A program made the position numbers and the translations under genes. Shown here piece by piece: positions 49,512 to 57,778 of a stretch of 64,000 nt of DNA. The DNA comes from an uncultured Ferrovibrio sp. (GTDB lineage Bacteria > Pseudomonadota > Alphaproteobacteria > Ferrovibrionales > Ferrovibrionaceae). Location of the stretch: positions 62,001-126,000 of the forward strand of contig NZ_CALGPC010000013.1 in NCBI RefSeq assembly GCF_937960835.1. The letters are read 5' to 3'. Under the pieces are notes generated by a model, which did no database searches, was not told where the DNA came from, and saw only the letters and a list, made by a program, of their open reading frames with translations. How positions within the stretch are numbered: position 1 is the stretch's first letter; the number at the start of each line of letters is the position of its first letter.

Positions 49512-50849
49512 ATGCGCTACGATCTGGTCATCCGCAATGGCATGGTTGCCACACCCAATGGGATGGAAGCCCTCGATATCGGCGTCAAGGACGGCCGCAT
49601 CGCTGCACTCGGCATGCTGACGCAGGCCGATGCCGCGGAGGTGTTCGACGCCAAGGGCCTGACCGTGCTGCCCGGCGTGATCGACACCCAGGTGCATTTC
49701 CGCGAACCGGGACTGGAGCATAAGGAAGATCTCGCCAGCGGCACGGCTGCGGCTGCCATGGGTGGCGTGACTGCCGTCTTCGAGATGCCGAATACCAAGC
49801 CCAGCACGGCGACGGCTGAAGAGCTGAACGACAAGATCAAGCGCGCCTCCGGCCGCGCCCATTGCGATTTCGCCTTCTATGTCGGTGCAACGGCGGAGAA
49901 TGTCGAGCAGTTGCCGGAGCTGGAGAAGCTGCCCGGCTGCGCCGGCGTGAAGCTGTTCATGGGCGCCTCGACCGGCGATCTTCTCGTTGCCGACGATGCC
50001 ACGCTGGAGCGCGTGCTGCGCCATGGCCGCCGCCGTATGGCGGTGCATTGCGAAGACGAATACCGCATGCGCGAGCGCAAGCACCTGACCGAGGTGGCCG
50101 GCGCAACCGCGCATCTGCATCCGGAATGGCGCGATGCCGAAAGCGCGCTGATCGCCACCCAGCGCCTGATCCGGCTGGCGCGCAAGGCCGGCCGCCGCGT
50201 GCATGTGCTGCATGTCACCACGGCGCAGGAGATGGCCTTCCTCGCCGACCACAAGGACATCGCCACGGTGGAAGCCACGCCGCAGCATCTGACGCTGGCA
50301 GCGCCGGATTGCTACGACCGGCTTGGCACTTTTGCGCAGATGAATCCGCCGATCCGCTCAGCAGAGCATCGCGCGGCGCTGTGGGAGGCCGTGCGCAGCG
50401 GCGTGGTCGATGTCATCGGCTCCGACCATGCGCCGCACACCAAGGAAGAAAAGGCCAAGCCTTATCCTCAGAGTCCCAGCGGCATGCCGGGCGTGCAGAC
50501 ATTGCTGCCGCTGCTGCTGGATCATATGAACCAGGGCAAGCTGAGCCTGCAGCGGCTGATCGACCTGACGTCTGCCGGCGCGCAGCGCGTTTTCGGCCTG
50601 GTTGGCAAGGGCCGTATCGCGCTGGGCTATGATGCCGACTTCACTGTCGTGGATCTGAAGGCAAAGAAGACCATCGAGGCTTCCTGGCTGAAATCGAAAT
50701 GCGGCTGGTCGCCCTTCGAAGGCATGACCGTCACCGGCTGGCCAATGGCGACCATTGTGCGCGGCGCTTTTGCCATGCGCGATGGCGCATTGCAGGCGCC
50801 GCTGGGCAAGCCGCTGCGCTTTGGCGAGACACTGCAGCCCGCTGAATGA
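49512..50849 (+). CDS. Dihydroorotase-like amidohydrolase
   Basis: A 445-residue PyrC/AllB-type amidohydrolase. It has PGVIDTQVHFREPGLEHKEDL, GVTAVFEMPNTKPST, GVKLFMGASTGD (the lysine that would be carboxylated), AVHCEDE, HVLHVTTAQEM and IGSDHAPHTKEEK. In the first metal motif the usual D-x-H-x-H is D-x-Q-x-H, so the first histidine is replaced by glutamine. Such variants exist in some annotated dihydroorotases. It lies four bases after a GT2 gene and not beside other pyr genes, so activity on dihydroorotate is uncertain. Confidence 0.85.
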   Translation: MRYDLVIRNGMVATPNGMEALDIGVKDGRIAALGMLTQADAAEVFDAKGLTVLPGVIDTQVHFREPGLEHKEDLASGTAAAAMGGVTAVFEMPNTKPSTATAEELNDKIKRASGRAHCDFAFYVGATAENVEQLPELEKLPGCAGVKLFMGASTGDLLVADDATLERVLRHGRRRMAVHCEDEYRMRERKHLTEVAGATAHLHPEWRDAESALIATQRLIRLARKAGRRVHVLHVTTAQEMAFLADHKDIATVEATPQHLTLAAPDCYDRLGTFAQMNPPIRSAEHRAALWEAVRSGVVDVIGSDHAPHTKEEKAKPYPQSPSGMPGVQTLLPLLLDHMNQGKLSLQRLIDLTSAGAQRVFGLVGKGRIALGYDADFTVVDLKAKKTIEASWLKSKCGWSPFEGMTVTGWPMATIVRGAFAMRDGALQAPLGKPLRFGETLQPAE

Positions 50850-50869
50850 CGCCGCGAAGTGAGCGGCTG

Positions 50870-51436
50870 TTAGCCCGCCAGCCGCTCTTCCACCTTCTGG
50901 CAAAGGTAATGGTAGAGGCAGGCGTGAATCTGCTGGATATGCGGGGTGTGGCGCGACGGCGCGTTCAGCAGGATGTCGCATAGCGGCGCCAGCTTGCCGC
51001 CGGTCTCGCCGGTCAGGCCGATCACCGTCATGCCTTTCGCCCGCGCCGCTTCGGCCGCCTTCAGCACGTTGGCGGAATTGCCCGAAGTGGAAATCCCCAG
51101 CAGCACGCCACCAGCGCGGCCATAGGCTTCCACCTGCCGGGCGAACAGACTGTCGTAGCCGTAATCGTTGCTCCAGGCGGTGGTAACCGCTGCATCGGCG
51201 CCAAGCGCGATGCAGTTCAGCCCCCGGCGCTCTTTCAGGAAACGTCCCACCAGCTCGCCCGCGATATGCATGGCATCCGCCGCCGAGCCGCCATTGCCGC
51301 AGACCAGAAAAGGCCTGTCCTCGGCCAGGGCATCCGCGATCCGAATAATCGCCTGGCCAAGGCGCGCCTCCATTTCGGGCGTGGCGGCCAGACGGATCAA
51401 ATCGGCGGATTCAAAGAGATATTGGCTCAACGACAT
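50870..51436 (-). CDS. gmhA: Phosphoheptose isomerase (SIS domain)
   Basis: A 188-residue SIS protein of the GmhA type, making D-glycero-D-manno-heptose 7-phosphate from sedoheptulose 7-phosphate for LPS core. Visible motifs: RPFLVCGNGGSAADAMHIAGELVGRF, GADAAVTTAWSNDYGYDSLFARQVEAYGRAGGVLLGISTSGNSANVLKA and TPHIQQIHACLYHYLC. The start at 51436 fits family length. It converges with the dihydroorotase-like gene; together with GT9 and GT2 it suggests an LPS-related locus. Confidence 0.92.
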   Translation of the reverse strand: MSLSQYLFESADLIRLAATPEMEARLGQAIIRIADALAEDRPFLVCGNGGSAADAMHIAGELVGRFLKERRGLNCIALGADAAVTTAWSNDYGYDSLFARQVEAYGRAGGVLLGISTSGNSANVLKAAEAARAKGMTVIGLTGETGGKLAPLCDILLNAPSRHTPHIQQIHACLYHYLCQKVEERLAG

Positions 51437-51534
51437 CGGATGCTCGCGGACGGCAGAAAACCGCGCGCACCCTAGCACAAAGCCCGGCCGCCTCCAGCCT
51501 CAGCACCCCGCCCGGCGGCCGTAAATGGACGCAA

Positions 51535-51828
51535 TCAGTGCAGGTGATAGCTGGCCGCGGCCGCCCGATACTCCGCCGGGCTGACAAGACGGGCCGACAT
51601 CACGCGGACCGAATGCAGCTTGCCGTCCAGCTTGCTTTCCCAGAAATCGAGGAACTTGCGCAAGCCGGGGAATTTCGGCGCCAGATCGTAATCCTGCCAG
51701 ATGTAGCTCTGCAGCAGCATGGGATGATCCGGCATGTGATAGAGGATTTCCGCCGTCGTCAGGCGGTAATAGAGCAGCTTCTCGAAACGCTCTTCGAGAG
51801 CGTCGTCCTTGTGAGAGAGATCGGCCAT
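51535..51828 (-). CDS. usg: Usg family protein
   Basis: A 97-residue protein matching the alphaproteobacterial Usg family (LLYYRLTTAEILYHMPDHPMLLQSYIWQDYDLAPKFPGLRKFLDFWESKLDGKLHSVRV). Usg was first noted near tryptophan genes; its function is unsettled. Start at 51828 has AGGAGG; the longer upstream frame is not family-like. Confidence 0.9.
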   Translation of the reverse strand: MADLSHKDDALEERFEKLLYYRLTTAEILYHMPDHPMLLQSYIWQDYDLAPKFPGLRKFLDFWESKLDGKLHSVRVMSARLVSPAEYRAAAASYHLH

Positions 51829-52138
51829 GCTCGCCTCCTGCTTTCTGCGGAGCCGCGCCCGAACCGTCACCACCGACTGGCGGGCCGGCATCACAGCAAC
51901 AATGCAAGCCTGCCGAACTTGTTCGACTCTTGGCAATAACTTTTTGGAAATAGAGCAAAAATTGGCACTCGCTTCGCTTCGCTGCTAACGCCGCGGAGCA
52001 GGCTCGGGAAGGCAGCAACTTGACTTTGATGCGGTGCCCCCTCTCTTATTTCCGACCGGGCGTTCGATTCAGTGGAGCCGGAGCCCAGGGAGTACCCGCT
52101 ATCACGCAAGCAAACGGCAAGAGAAAAGGAAGAGAGCC
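51829..52138. other. Intergenic region between usg and thiolase, with likely promoter
   Basis: No gene is supported in this stretch. It contains CGAAC-TT-GTTCG (51914-51925), an inverted repeat, and TTGACT (52020-52025) followed 19 bases later by CTTATT (52045-52050), a plausible but loosely spaced promoter for the thiolase gene. GCTTCGCTTCGC (about 51970-51982) is a short tandem. Confidence 0.5.
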
Positions 52139-53305
52139 ATGACTGCCTGCATCGTCGGCTGGCATCACAGCAAATTCGGAAAACTGGACGGCCGGGACGC
52201 CGAGGACCTGATCGTTGAGGTCGCGGTCGGCGCCATTCGCGATGCCGGTCTGGAGCCCAAGGATATCGACGCCATCTATCTGGGCCATTTCAATGGCGGC
52301 CTGATCGAGCAGGATTTCTCCGCCTCTTTGGTGCTGCAGGCCGATCCGGCGCTGCGCTTCAAGCCGGCGACACGCGTTGAGAATGCCTGCGCCACCGGCT
52401 CGGCGGCGGTTTATCAGGGCCTGACCGCGATTGCCGCCAAGAAGGCGCGCTTCGTGCTTTGCGTCGGCGTGGAAAAGATGACCTCGGCCCCGAATGACGT
52501 GGTCGGCAACATCCTGCTCAAGGCCAGCTATCGCAAGACGGAAGTCTTCAACGAAGGCGGCTTTGCCGGCGTCTTCGACGCGATCCAGAAGCAGTATTTC
52601 CAGCGCTATGGCGACCAGTCGGATGCCACCGCGATGATCGCCGCCAAGAACCACAAGAACGGCAGCAAGAATCCGCTCGCCCATATGCAGCGGGATTTCG
52701 GCTACGAATTCTGCCGCACGGTCTCGGACAAGAATCCGCTGGTGGTCGGCGGCATGCGCCGCACCGACTGCTCGATGGTCTCCGACGGTGCCGCCGCGCT
52801 GGTGCTGACCGACGTGCAGACCGCGCTCGGCATGAAGAAGGCGATTGCCTTCCGCGCGGCCAAGCATGTGCAGGATTTCCTGCCGATGTCCAAACGCGAC
52901 GTGGTGGCCTTCGAAGGCCCTGCCAAGGCCTGGGCCGACGCTTTGAGCGAAGCAGGCCTGAGCGTTTGGGATCTGTCCTTCGCCGAAAGCCACGATTGCT
53001 TCACCATCGCCGAGCTGATCGAGTATGAGGCCATGGGCCTGACCGAGAAGGGCCAGGGCGCGCGGGCGATCAAGGAAGGCTGGACGCAGGCCGATGGCAA
53101 GCTGCCGATCAATCCCTCGGGCGGCCTGAAATCGAAGGGCCATCCGATCGGCGCCACCGGCGTGTCCATGCATGTGATGGCGGCGATGCAGCTCTCCGGC
53201 ACCGCCGGCGACATCCAGGTGAAAAACGCCAAGCTGGGCGGCGTCTTCAACATGGGCGGCGTTGCGGTTTCGAACTACGTCTCGATCCTCGAGCCGCTGC
53301 GCTGA
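52139..53305 (+). CDS. Thiolase (acetyl-CoA acetyltransferase, SCP2-thiolase-like)
   Basis: A 388-residue thiolase-fold protein. Catalytic cysteine in ENACATGSAAVYQGL near residue 84, catalytic histidine in ESHDCFTIAELIEYEAMGL, and GGLKSKGHPIGATG, a second signature. The HDCFT form is found in SCPx-like thiolases rather than PhaA type. It could make or cleave acetoacetyl-CoA or longer 3-ketoacyl-CoA. It precedes an AcuI-like reductase and feruloyl-CoA synthase on the same strand. Confidence 0.9.
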   Translation: MTACIVGWHHSKFGKLDGRDAEDLIVEVAVGAIRDAGLEPKDIDAIYLGHFNGGLIEQDFSASLVLQADPALRFKPATRVENACATGSAAVYQGLTAIAAKKARFVLCVGVEKMTSAPNDVVGNILLKASYRKTEVFNEGGFAGVFDAIQKQYFQRYGDQSDATAMIAAKNHKNGSKNPLAHMQRDFGYEFCRTVSDKNPLVVGGMRRTDCSMVSDGAAALVLTDVQTALGMKKAIAFRAAKHVQDFLPMSKRDVVAFEGPAKAWADALSEAGLSVWDLSFAESHDCFTIAELIEYEAMGLTEKGQGARAIKEGWTQADGKLPINPSGGLKSKGHPIGATGVSMHVMAAMQLSGTAGDIQVKNAKLGGVFNMGGVAVSNYVSILEPLR

Positions 53306-53320
53306 TGTATTTCAAGCCGT

Positions 53321-53390
53321 CATCCTTAGGTTTGACCTGAGGATGGCGCGCCGTACTCTTTGACATGCCCGGGCCACACCCGGGCATGTC
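53321..53390. repeat. Two palindromes after the thiolase gene
   Basis: CATCCTTAGGT-TTG-ACCTGAGGATG (53321-53345, one mismatch) is followed by GACATGCCCGGG-CCACA-CCCGGGCATGTC (53362-53390, perfect 12-bp stem). The second is a member of the CCCGGG family. They may end thiolase transcription. Confidence 0.75.
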
Positions 53391-53428
53391 GGTTTATACG
53401 TATCGGTTTGAAAACAGGGGATGGAAAC

Positions 53429-54415
53429 ATGGCCGAGACCTTCCGCGCCGTCGTCATCGAAGAGGTCGATGGCAAGCCGAAAGCCGCCTTCAAGGAGATC
53501 AGCAAGAGCGACCTGCCGCAACATGACGTGCTGGTGGAAGTCGCCTATTCGACGCTGAACTACAAGGATGGCCTGGCGCTGACCGGCGGACGCATCGCAC
53601 GCAAGATGCCGCTGGTGGCTGGCATCGATCTGGCCGGCACGGTGGTCACATCCGGCAATCCCGCCTTCAAGCCGGGCGACAAGGTGCTGGTCAACGGCTA
53701 TGGCCTGTCGGAGACGCAATGGGGCGGTTATGCCAAATTCGCCTCGCTGAAAAGCGAATGGCTGGTGAAGCTGCCCGATGCCTTCTCCATGCAGGAAGCG
53801 ATGGCCATCGGCACCGCCGGCTACACCGCGATGCTCTGTGTGCAGGCCCTGGAAGACGCCGGCCTGAAGCCGGGCGGCGAAGTGCTGGTGACCGGTGCTG
53901 CCGGCGGCGTCGGCTCGGTGGCGGTCGCGCTGCTGGCGCGCAAGGGCTACAGCGTGATTGCCTCCACTGGCCGGCCGCAGACGCATGATTATCTGAAATC
54001 GCTGGGCGCCAGCGGCTTCATCGCCCGCGAGGAACTGGCACAGAAGGGCCCGCCCCTGGCGAAGGAGCGCTGGGCGGCCGCCATCGACAGCGTCGGCGGG
54101 CAGACGCTCGCCACCGTCCTGAGCCAGGTGAGATATGGCGGCTGGGTTGCCGCCTGCGGCCTGGCAGGCGGCACCGATCTGCCGGCCAGCGTTTTTCCCT
54201 TCATCCTGCGCAATGTCAGCCTTCTGGGCGTCGATTCCGTGATGGCGCCGATGGAGAAGCGCCAGCGTGCCTGGGCAGCCCTGGCCGAACTGCTGCCGAA
54301 GGACAAGCTGAACGCGATGACCGAGATGCACCCGCTGTCGAAGATTTTCGAACTGGCGCCAAAGATTTTGGCCGGCCAGATCCGTGGACGCGTGGTCATC
54401 GACGTCACCGCCTGA
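53429..54415 (+). CDS. acuI: Acryloyl-CoA reductase/quinone oxidoreductase (AcuI/YhdH-like)
   Basis: A 328-residue medium-chain dehydrogenase without the zinc ligands. TLNYKDGLALTGGRIARKMPLVAGIDLAGTV and VLVTGAAGGVGSVAVALLARKGYSVIASTGR are typical; GGWVAACGLAGGTDLPASVFPFILRNVSLLGVDSVM matches the YhdH/AcuI branch that reduces acryloyl-CoA to propionyl-CoA with NADPH. Start at 53429 follows CAGGGGATGG. Placement between thiolase and feruloyl-CoA synthase suggests acyl-CoA catabolism. Confidence 0.88.
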   Translation: MAETFRAVVIEEVDGKPKAAFKEISKSDLPQHDVLVEVAYSTLNYKDGLALTGGRIARKMPLVAGIDLAGTVVTSGNPAFKPGDKVLVNGYGLSETQWGGYAKFASLKSEWLVKLPDAFSMQEAMAIGTAGYTAMLCVQALEDAGLKPGGEVLVTGAAGGVGSVAVALLARKGYSVIASTGRPQTHDYLKSLGASGFIAREELAQKGPPLAKERWAAAIDSVGGQTLATVLSQVRYGGWVAACGLAGGTDLPASVFPFILRNVSLLGVDSVMAPMEKRQRAWAALAELLPKDKLNAMTEMHPLSKIFELAPKILAGQIRGRVVIDVTA

Positions 54416-54530
54416 AAATTTTCGTCATCCTCCAGAGATCTCGGCGGCGCGGCCCTGCCCGCCGCCGGCACCGCTAGCGCCTCGAAACCCTCTTGAGCGC
54501 CGCCCGGCTTTAGGCCATGATCCTCAAAAA

Positions 54531-54549
54531 TTGTAATGCTAGCGTACAA
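54531..54549. promoter_or_regulatory. Inverted repeat TTGTA-N9-TACAA before feruloyl-CoA synthase
   Basis: TTGTA (54531-54535) and TACAA (54545-54549), enclosing GCTAGC, lie 26 bp before the start codon, where a repressor could block transcription. MarR- or TetR-type regulators of aromatic genes use such sites; no regulator gene adjoins it. Confidence 0.45.
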
Positions 54550-54575
54550 ATTCGCACCGCTGGCAGGGAGGAAAC

Positions 54576-56408
54576 ATGATCCAGGGCGCCACGCTCAGCG
54601 CTGACAAGCCGCCTTTCAGCCCCCTTGCGCTCGCCCAGCCCCGGGTGCGGCGCACCGATCTTGGCAATGGCAGCTTCCTGCTCCAGTCCGAGGAAGCATT
54701 GGGCGACTATGCCGCCCATATGGGTCTGCTGCTGAAGCAGCAGGCGGCGGCGCAGCCCGATACGGTTTTCCTCGCCGAGCGCAACGGATCGGCAGGCTGG
54801 CGCGAAGTCACCTATGGCGAAGCCTGGACGGCCGCGCGCAACATCGCGCAGGCCCTGTTGGATCGCGGGCTGGATCAGTCGCGGCCTATTCTGATTCTGT
54901 CGGGCAACAGCATTGATCATGCCCTGCTGATGCTGGGCGGCTTCGTCGCTGGCGTGCCGGTGGTTCCGGTCAGCACCGCCTATTCGCTGATGAGCGGCGA
55001 TTTCGCCAAGGTGCACCACATCTTCGACCTGGCGAAGCCGAAGCTGGTCTTCGCCGAGAAAGGCGCAGTCTTTGCCAAGGCTCTGGCCAGCCTGCCGCGC
55101 CGGGATATCGAGATCGTGGTGTCCGATGCGGCACCCGACGGTATCCAAGCGACACTGTTTTCCAGCCTGTTGCAGACCCGCGCCACCCAGGCCGTGGACG
55201 CGCGCTTTGCCGCCATCCAGCCGGACTGGGTGGCGAAATACCTGTTCACCTCGGGCTCGACCGGATTGCCCAAGGGCGTGATCAACACGCACCGCATGAT
55301 GTCCAGCAACCAGCAGGCCATCGCGCAGATCTGGCCCTTCCTGCAGGAGAGCCGCCTGGTGCTGCTGGACTGGCTGCCGTGGAACCACACTTTCGGCGGC
55401 AACCACAATTTCAACATGGTGCTGCGTCACGGCGGCACGCTGTATATCGATGACGGCAAACCGGCGCCGGGCCTGGTGGAGAAGACGGTCGCCAATCTGC
55501 GCGAGGTCTCGCCCAGCATCTATTTCAACGTGCCGGCCGGCTACGCGATGCTGATCCCGCATCTGGAAAAGGACGATGCGCTTTGCCGCCGCTTTTTCCA
55601 GAACCTGAACATGATCTTCTATGCCGGCGCCGCCCTGCCCCCCGATCTCTGGTCACGGCTGGAAGCGCTGTCGATCAAGACGCTGGGCCATCGCGTCACC
55701 ATGACATCCTCCTGGGGGTCGACCGAAACCGCGCCGCTGGCGACGGCGGCGCATTTCCCGATCGAACGCGCCGGCGTCATCGGTGTGCCGGTGCCGGGCG
55801 TGCAGCTGAAATTCGTGCCCAATGGCGCGAAACTCGAAATCCGCGTCAAAGGCCCGAATGTGACGCCCGGCTATCTCGGACAGCCGGAAACGACGGCCAA
55901 GGCCTTCGACGAGGATGGCTTCTACTGCATCGGCGACGCCTGCAAGCTGGCGGACGAGGCCGATCCGAACAAGGGCCTCGTCTTCGATGGCCGCATCGCC
56001 GAGGATTTCAAGCTCACCACCGGTACCTGGGTGCATGTCGGCGGCATTCGCGTCGCCGCGCTCGCGGCCTGCTCGCCATTGCTGCAGGATGCGGTGGTGA
56101 CGGGACAGGATGCCTCCTATATCGGACTTCTCGCCTGGCCGACCGCTGCCGCAAAGGAATTGCCGCCTGAGGAGCTGGCGCGGCAGATTGCGGAAAAACT
56201 GCGGGCGCATAACGCAGCCCAGCGCGGCTCTTCGTTACAAGTGAAACGTGTCCTGCTGCTGAGCGAGCCGCCTTCCATCGACGCCAACGAGATTACCGAT
56301 AAAGGCTATATCAACCAGCGCGCAACGCTGGAGCGGCGTCATGCGGATGTGAAGCGGCTTTATGCCGAACCACCCGGTGACGGCGTGATCGTCATCACCG
56401 ACGCCTGA
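54576..56408 (+). CDS. fcs: Feruloyl-CoA synthase
   Basis: A 610-residue AMP-forming acyl-CoA ligase of the feruloyl-CoA synthase type. AMP-binding core KYLFTSGSTGLPKGVINTHRMM, then DWLPWNHTFGGNHNFNMVLRHGGTLYIDDGKP and TSSWGSTETAPL. A C-terminal TGTWVHVGGIRVAALAACSPLLQDAVVTGQD is characteristic of this group. It would activate ferulate or a similar hydroxycinnamate. No enoyl-CoA hydratase/aldolase or vanillin dehydrogenase gene is adjacent. Start follows AGGGAGGAAAC. Confidence 0.9.
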   Translation: MIQGATLSADKPPFSPLALAQPRVRRTDLGNGSFLLQSEEALGDYAAHMGLLLKQQAAAQPDTVFLAERNGSAGWREVTYGEAWTAARNIAQALLDRGLDQSRPILILSGNSIDHALLMLGGFVAGVPVVPVSTAYSLMSGDFAKVHHIFDLAKPKLVFAEKGAVFAKALASLPRRDIEIVVSDAAPDGIQATLFSSLLQTRATQAVDARFAAIQPDWVAKYLFTSGSTGLPKGVINTHRMMSSNQQAIAQIWPFLQESRLVLLDWLPWNHTFGGNHNFNMVLRHGGTLYIDDGKPAPGLVEKTVANLREVSPSIYFNVPAGYAMLIPHLEKDDALCRRFFQNLNMIFYAGAALPPDLWSRLEALSIKTLGHRVTMTSSWGSTETAPLATAAHFPIERAGVIGVPVPGVQLKFVPNGAKLEIRVKGPNVTPGYLGQPETTAKAFDEDGFYCIGDACKLADEADPNKGLVFDGRIAEDFKLTTGTWVHVGGIRVAALAACSPLLQDAVVTGQDASYIGLLAWPTAAAKELPPEELARQIAEKLRAHNAAQRGSSLQVKRVLLLSEPPSIDANEITDKGYINQRATLERRHADVKRLYAEPPGDGVIVITDA

Positions 56409-56478
56409 AGTTCCCTGCGCTACTCTCCATTCGCTGCCGGATCCACGCGACGGCGGCCCAGTCATTTGGGAGTGAGCG

Positions 56479-57039
56479 ATGGCGCGGCGTTTCGTCGCCA
56501 TAATCGCGCTCGGCCTGGCGTTCGGAACCGGCATGGCGCTTGGCACCATGTTGCGCCAAGATGTCGCAGCGACCGATTCACAGGATGAAGATTCCGCATC
56601 CGCGAGTACGGCGGTATTCTATCCACCCGACATGGATGATTTCGCCAGCGCGGAGCGCAATCTCTTTCCCGCGCCGCAATCCGCTTTGTGGCTGGCCGAC
56701 GATCTGGCGCTGAATGCCGAACAGCGCCGCGAGCTGCACAACCTGCAGCATGCTACCGACAGCGAGATCACGGCGATTGCCCGGCGGCTGAACCGGGAAG
56801 AACGCCGCCTGGATCGCGCCTTTGCCGACGACAATATCGATGTTGGCCGCATCGATGCGCTGACCAGCCGGATCGGCGCGCTGCAGGCCCGCATGCGCGC
56901 CACCCGCCTGCGCGCGCATCTGACCACGCGCCAGTTACTGACGCCCGAGCAGCTGCTGCGCTATGCCGAGCTGCGCGGCTTCCAGCCGGCCCAGATCGAC
57001 GACGCGGTCGACGAGCTTGATCTCGAAACCGGCCGCTGA
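56479..57039 (+). CDS. Periplasmic Spy/CpxP-like heavy-metal-resistance family protein
   Basis: A 186-residue protein with an N-terminal hydrophobic segment (VAIIALGLAFGTGMALGTML) acting as signal or anchor, a Ser/Asp-rich linker, and a helical domain containing two LTxxQ-like motifs (LNAEQRRELHNLQ and LTPEQLLRYAEL). This pattern is seen in the Spy/CpxP/CnrX-type periplasmic sensors or chaperones. The function is inferred. Start has GGGAG. Confidence 0.75.
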   Translation: MARRFVAIIALGLAFGTGMALGTMLRQDVAATDSQDEDSASASTAVFYPPDMDDFASAERNLFPAPQSALWLADDLALNAEQRRELHNLQHATDSEITAIARRLNREERRLDRAFADDNIDVGRIDALTSRIGALQARMRATRLRAHLTTRQLLTPEQLLRYAELRGFQPAQIDDAVDELDLETGR

Positions 57040-57112
57040 CGGGAAACCGTCTTACGCCGCTTTCCGGTTTCGTCTTCTTGATTTTGCCGCATTCGGATTC
57101 CACCGTCATGGC

Positions 57113-57763
57113 ATGACGACGAAAGCCATCCGAACCTGCAGCCGCGCCGAATACATCGCCGATGCCATCGTGCATCTGGTCGGGCTGGCTTTTGGCATCG
57201 GCGCCTGCACGACCCTCGCCGTGCTGGTGATCCTCGATCCCGATCTGCCGCGCATGGTCAGCCTTGGCCTCTACGCCATGGGCCTGATGGCCATGCTGGG
57301 CTGCTCGGCCCTGTACAACATGTGCAGCCATGACACCTGGAAGGCCCTGTTCCGCCGCTTCGACCATGCGGCAATTTTCGTGATGATCGCGGGCAGCTAC
57401 ACCCCCTTCAGCCTGATCGTCATTGGCGGCCAATGGGGCACGGTGCTGCTTGCTGTCGTGTGGACCATCGCTGTCATCGGCGTGGTGCTGAAACTGTTCT
57501 GGCCATGGCGGTTCGAACGGCTGTCGCTGTTTGCCTATCTCCTGATGGGCTGGACGATCCTGGTTGCCTTCGGGCCGCTGATCGAAGGGGCGTCACCGGC
57601 GGGACTGGCGCTGCTGGTGATCGGCGGGCTGCTTTATACGGCGGGCGTGATCTTCCATCTGTGGGAGAGACTGCCCTATCAGAATGCCATCTGGCATATC
57701 TTCGTGCTGGCGGCCGCCATCTGCCATTTCTCGGCTATTCTGGTCGACGTCGCCATCGGCTGA
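57113..57763 (+). CDS. Hemolysin III (PAQR/YqfA) family membrane protein
   Basis: A 216-residue seven-helix membrane protein with EYIADAIVHLVGLAFGIGA, SALYNMCSHDTWKALFRRFDHAAIFVMIAGSYTPF and WHIFVLAAAICHFSAIL; the conserved His/Asp residues form the putative zinc hydrolase site of the PAQR superfamily. The name hemolysin III is historical. Start MTTKAI at 57113 precedes the first conserved motif. Confidence 0.9.
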   Translation: MTTKAIRTCSRAEYIADAIVHLVGLAFGIGACTTLAVLVILDPDLPRMVSLGLYAMGLMAMLGCSALYNMCSHDTWKALFRRFDHAAIFVMIAGSYTPFSLIVIGGQWGTVLLAVVWTIAVIGVVLKLFWPWRFERLSLFAYLLMGWTILVAFGPLIEGASPAGLALLVIGGLLYTAGVIFHLWERLPYQNAIWHIFVLAAAICHFSAILVDVAIG

Positions 57764-57778
57764 CGCGCCAGCTTCTCC

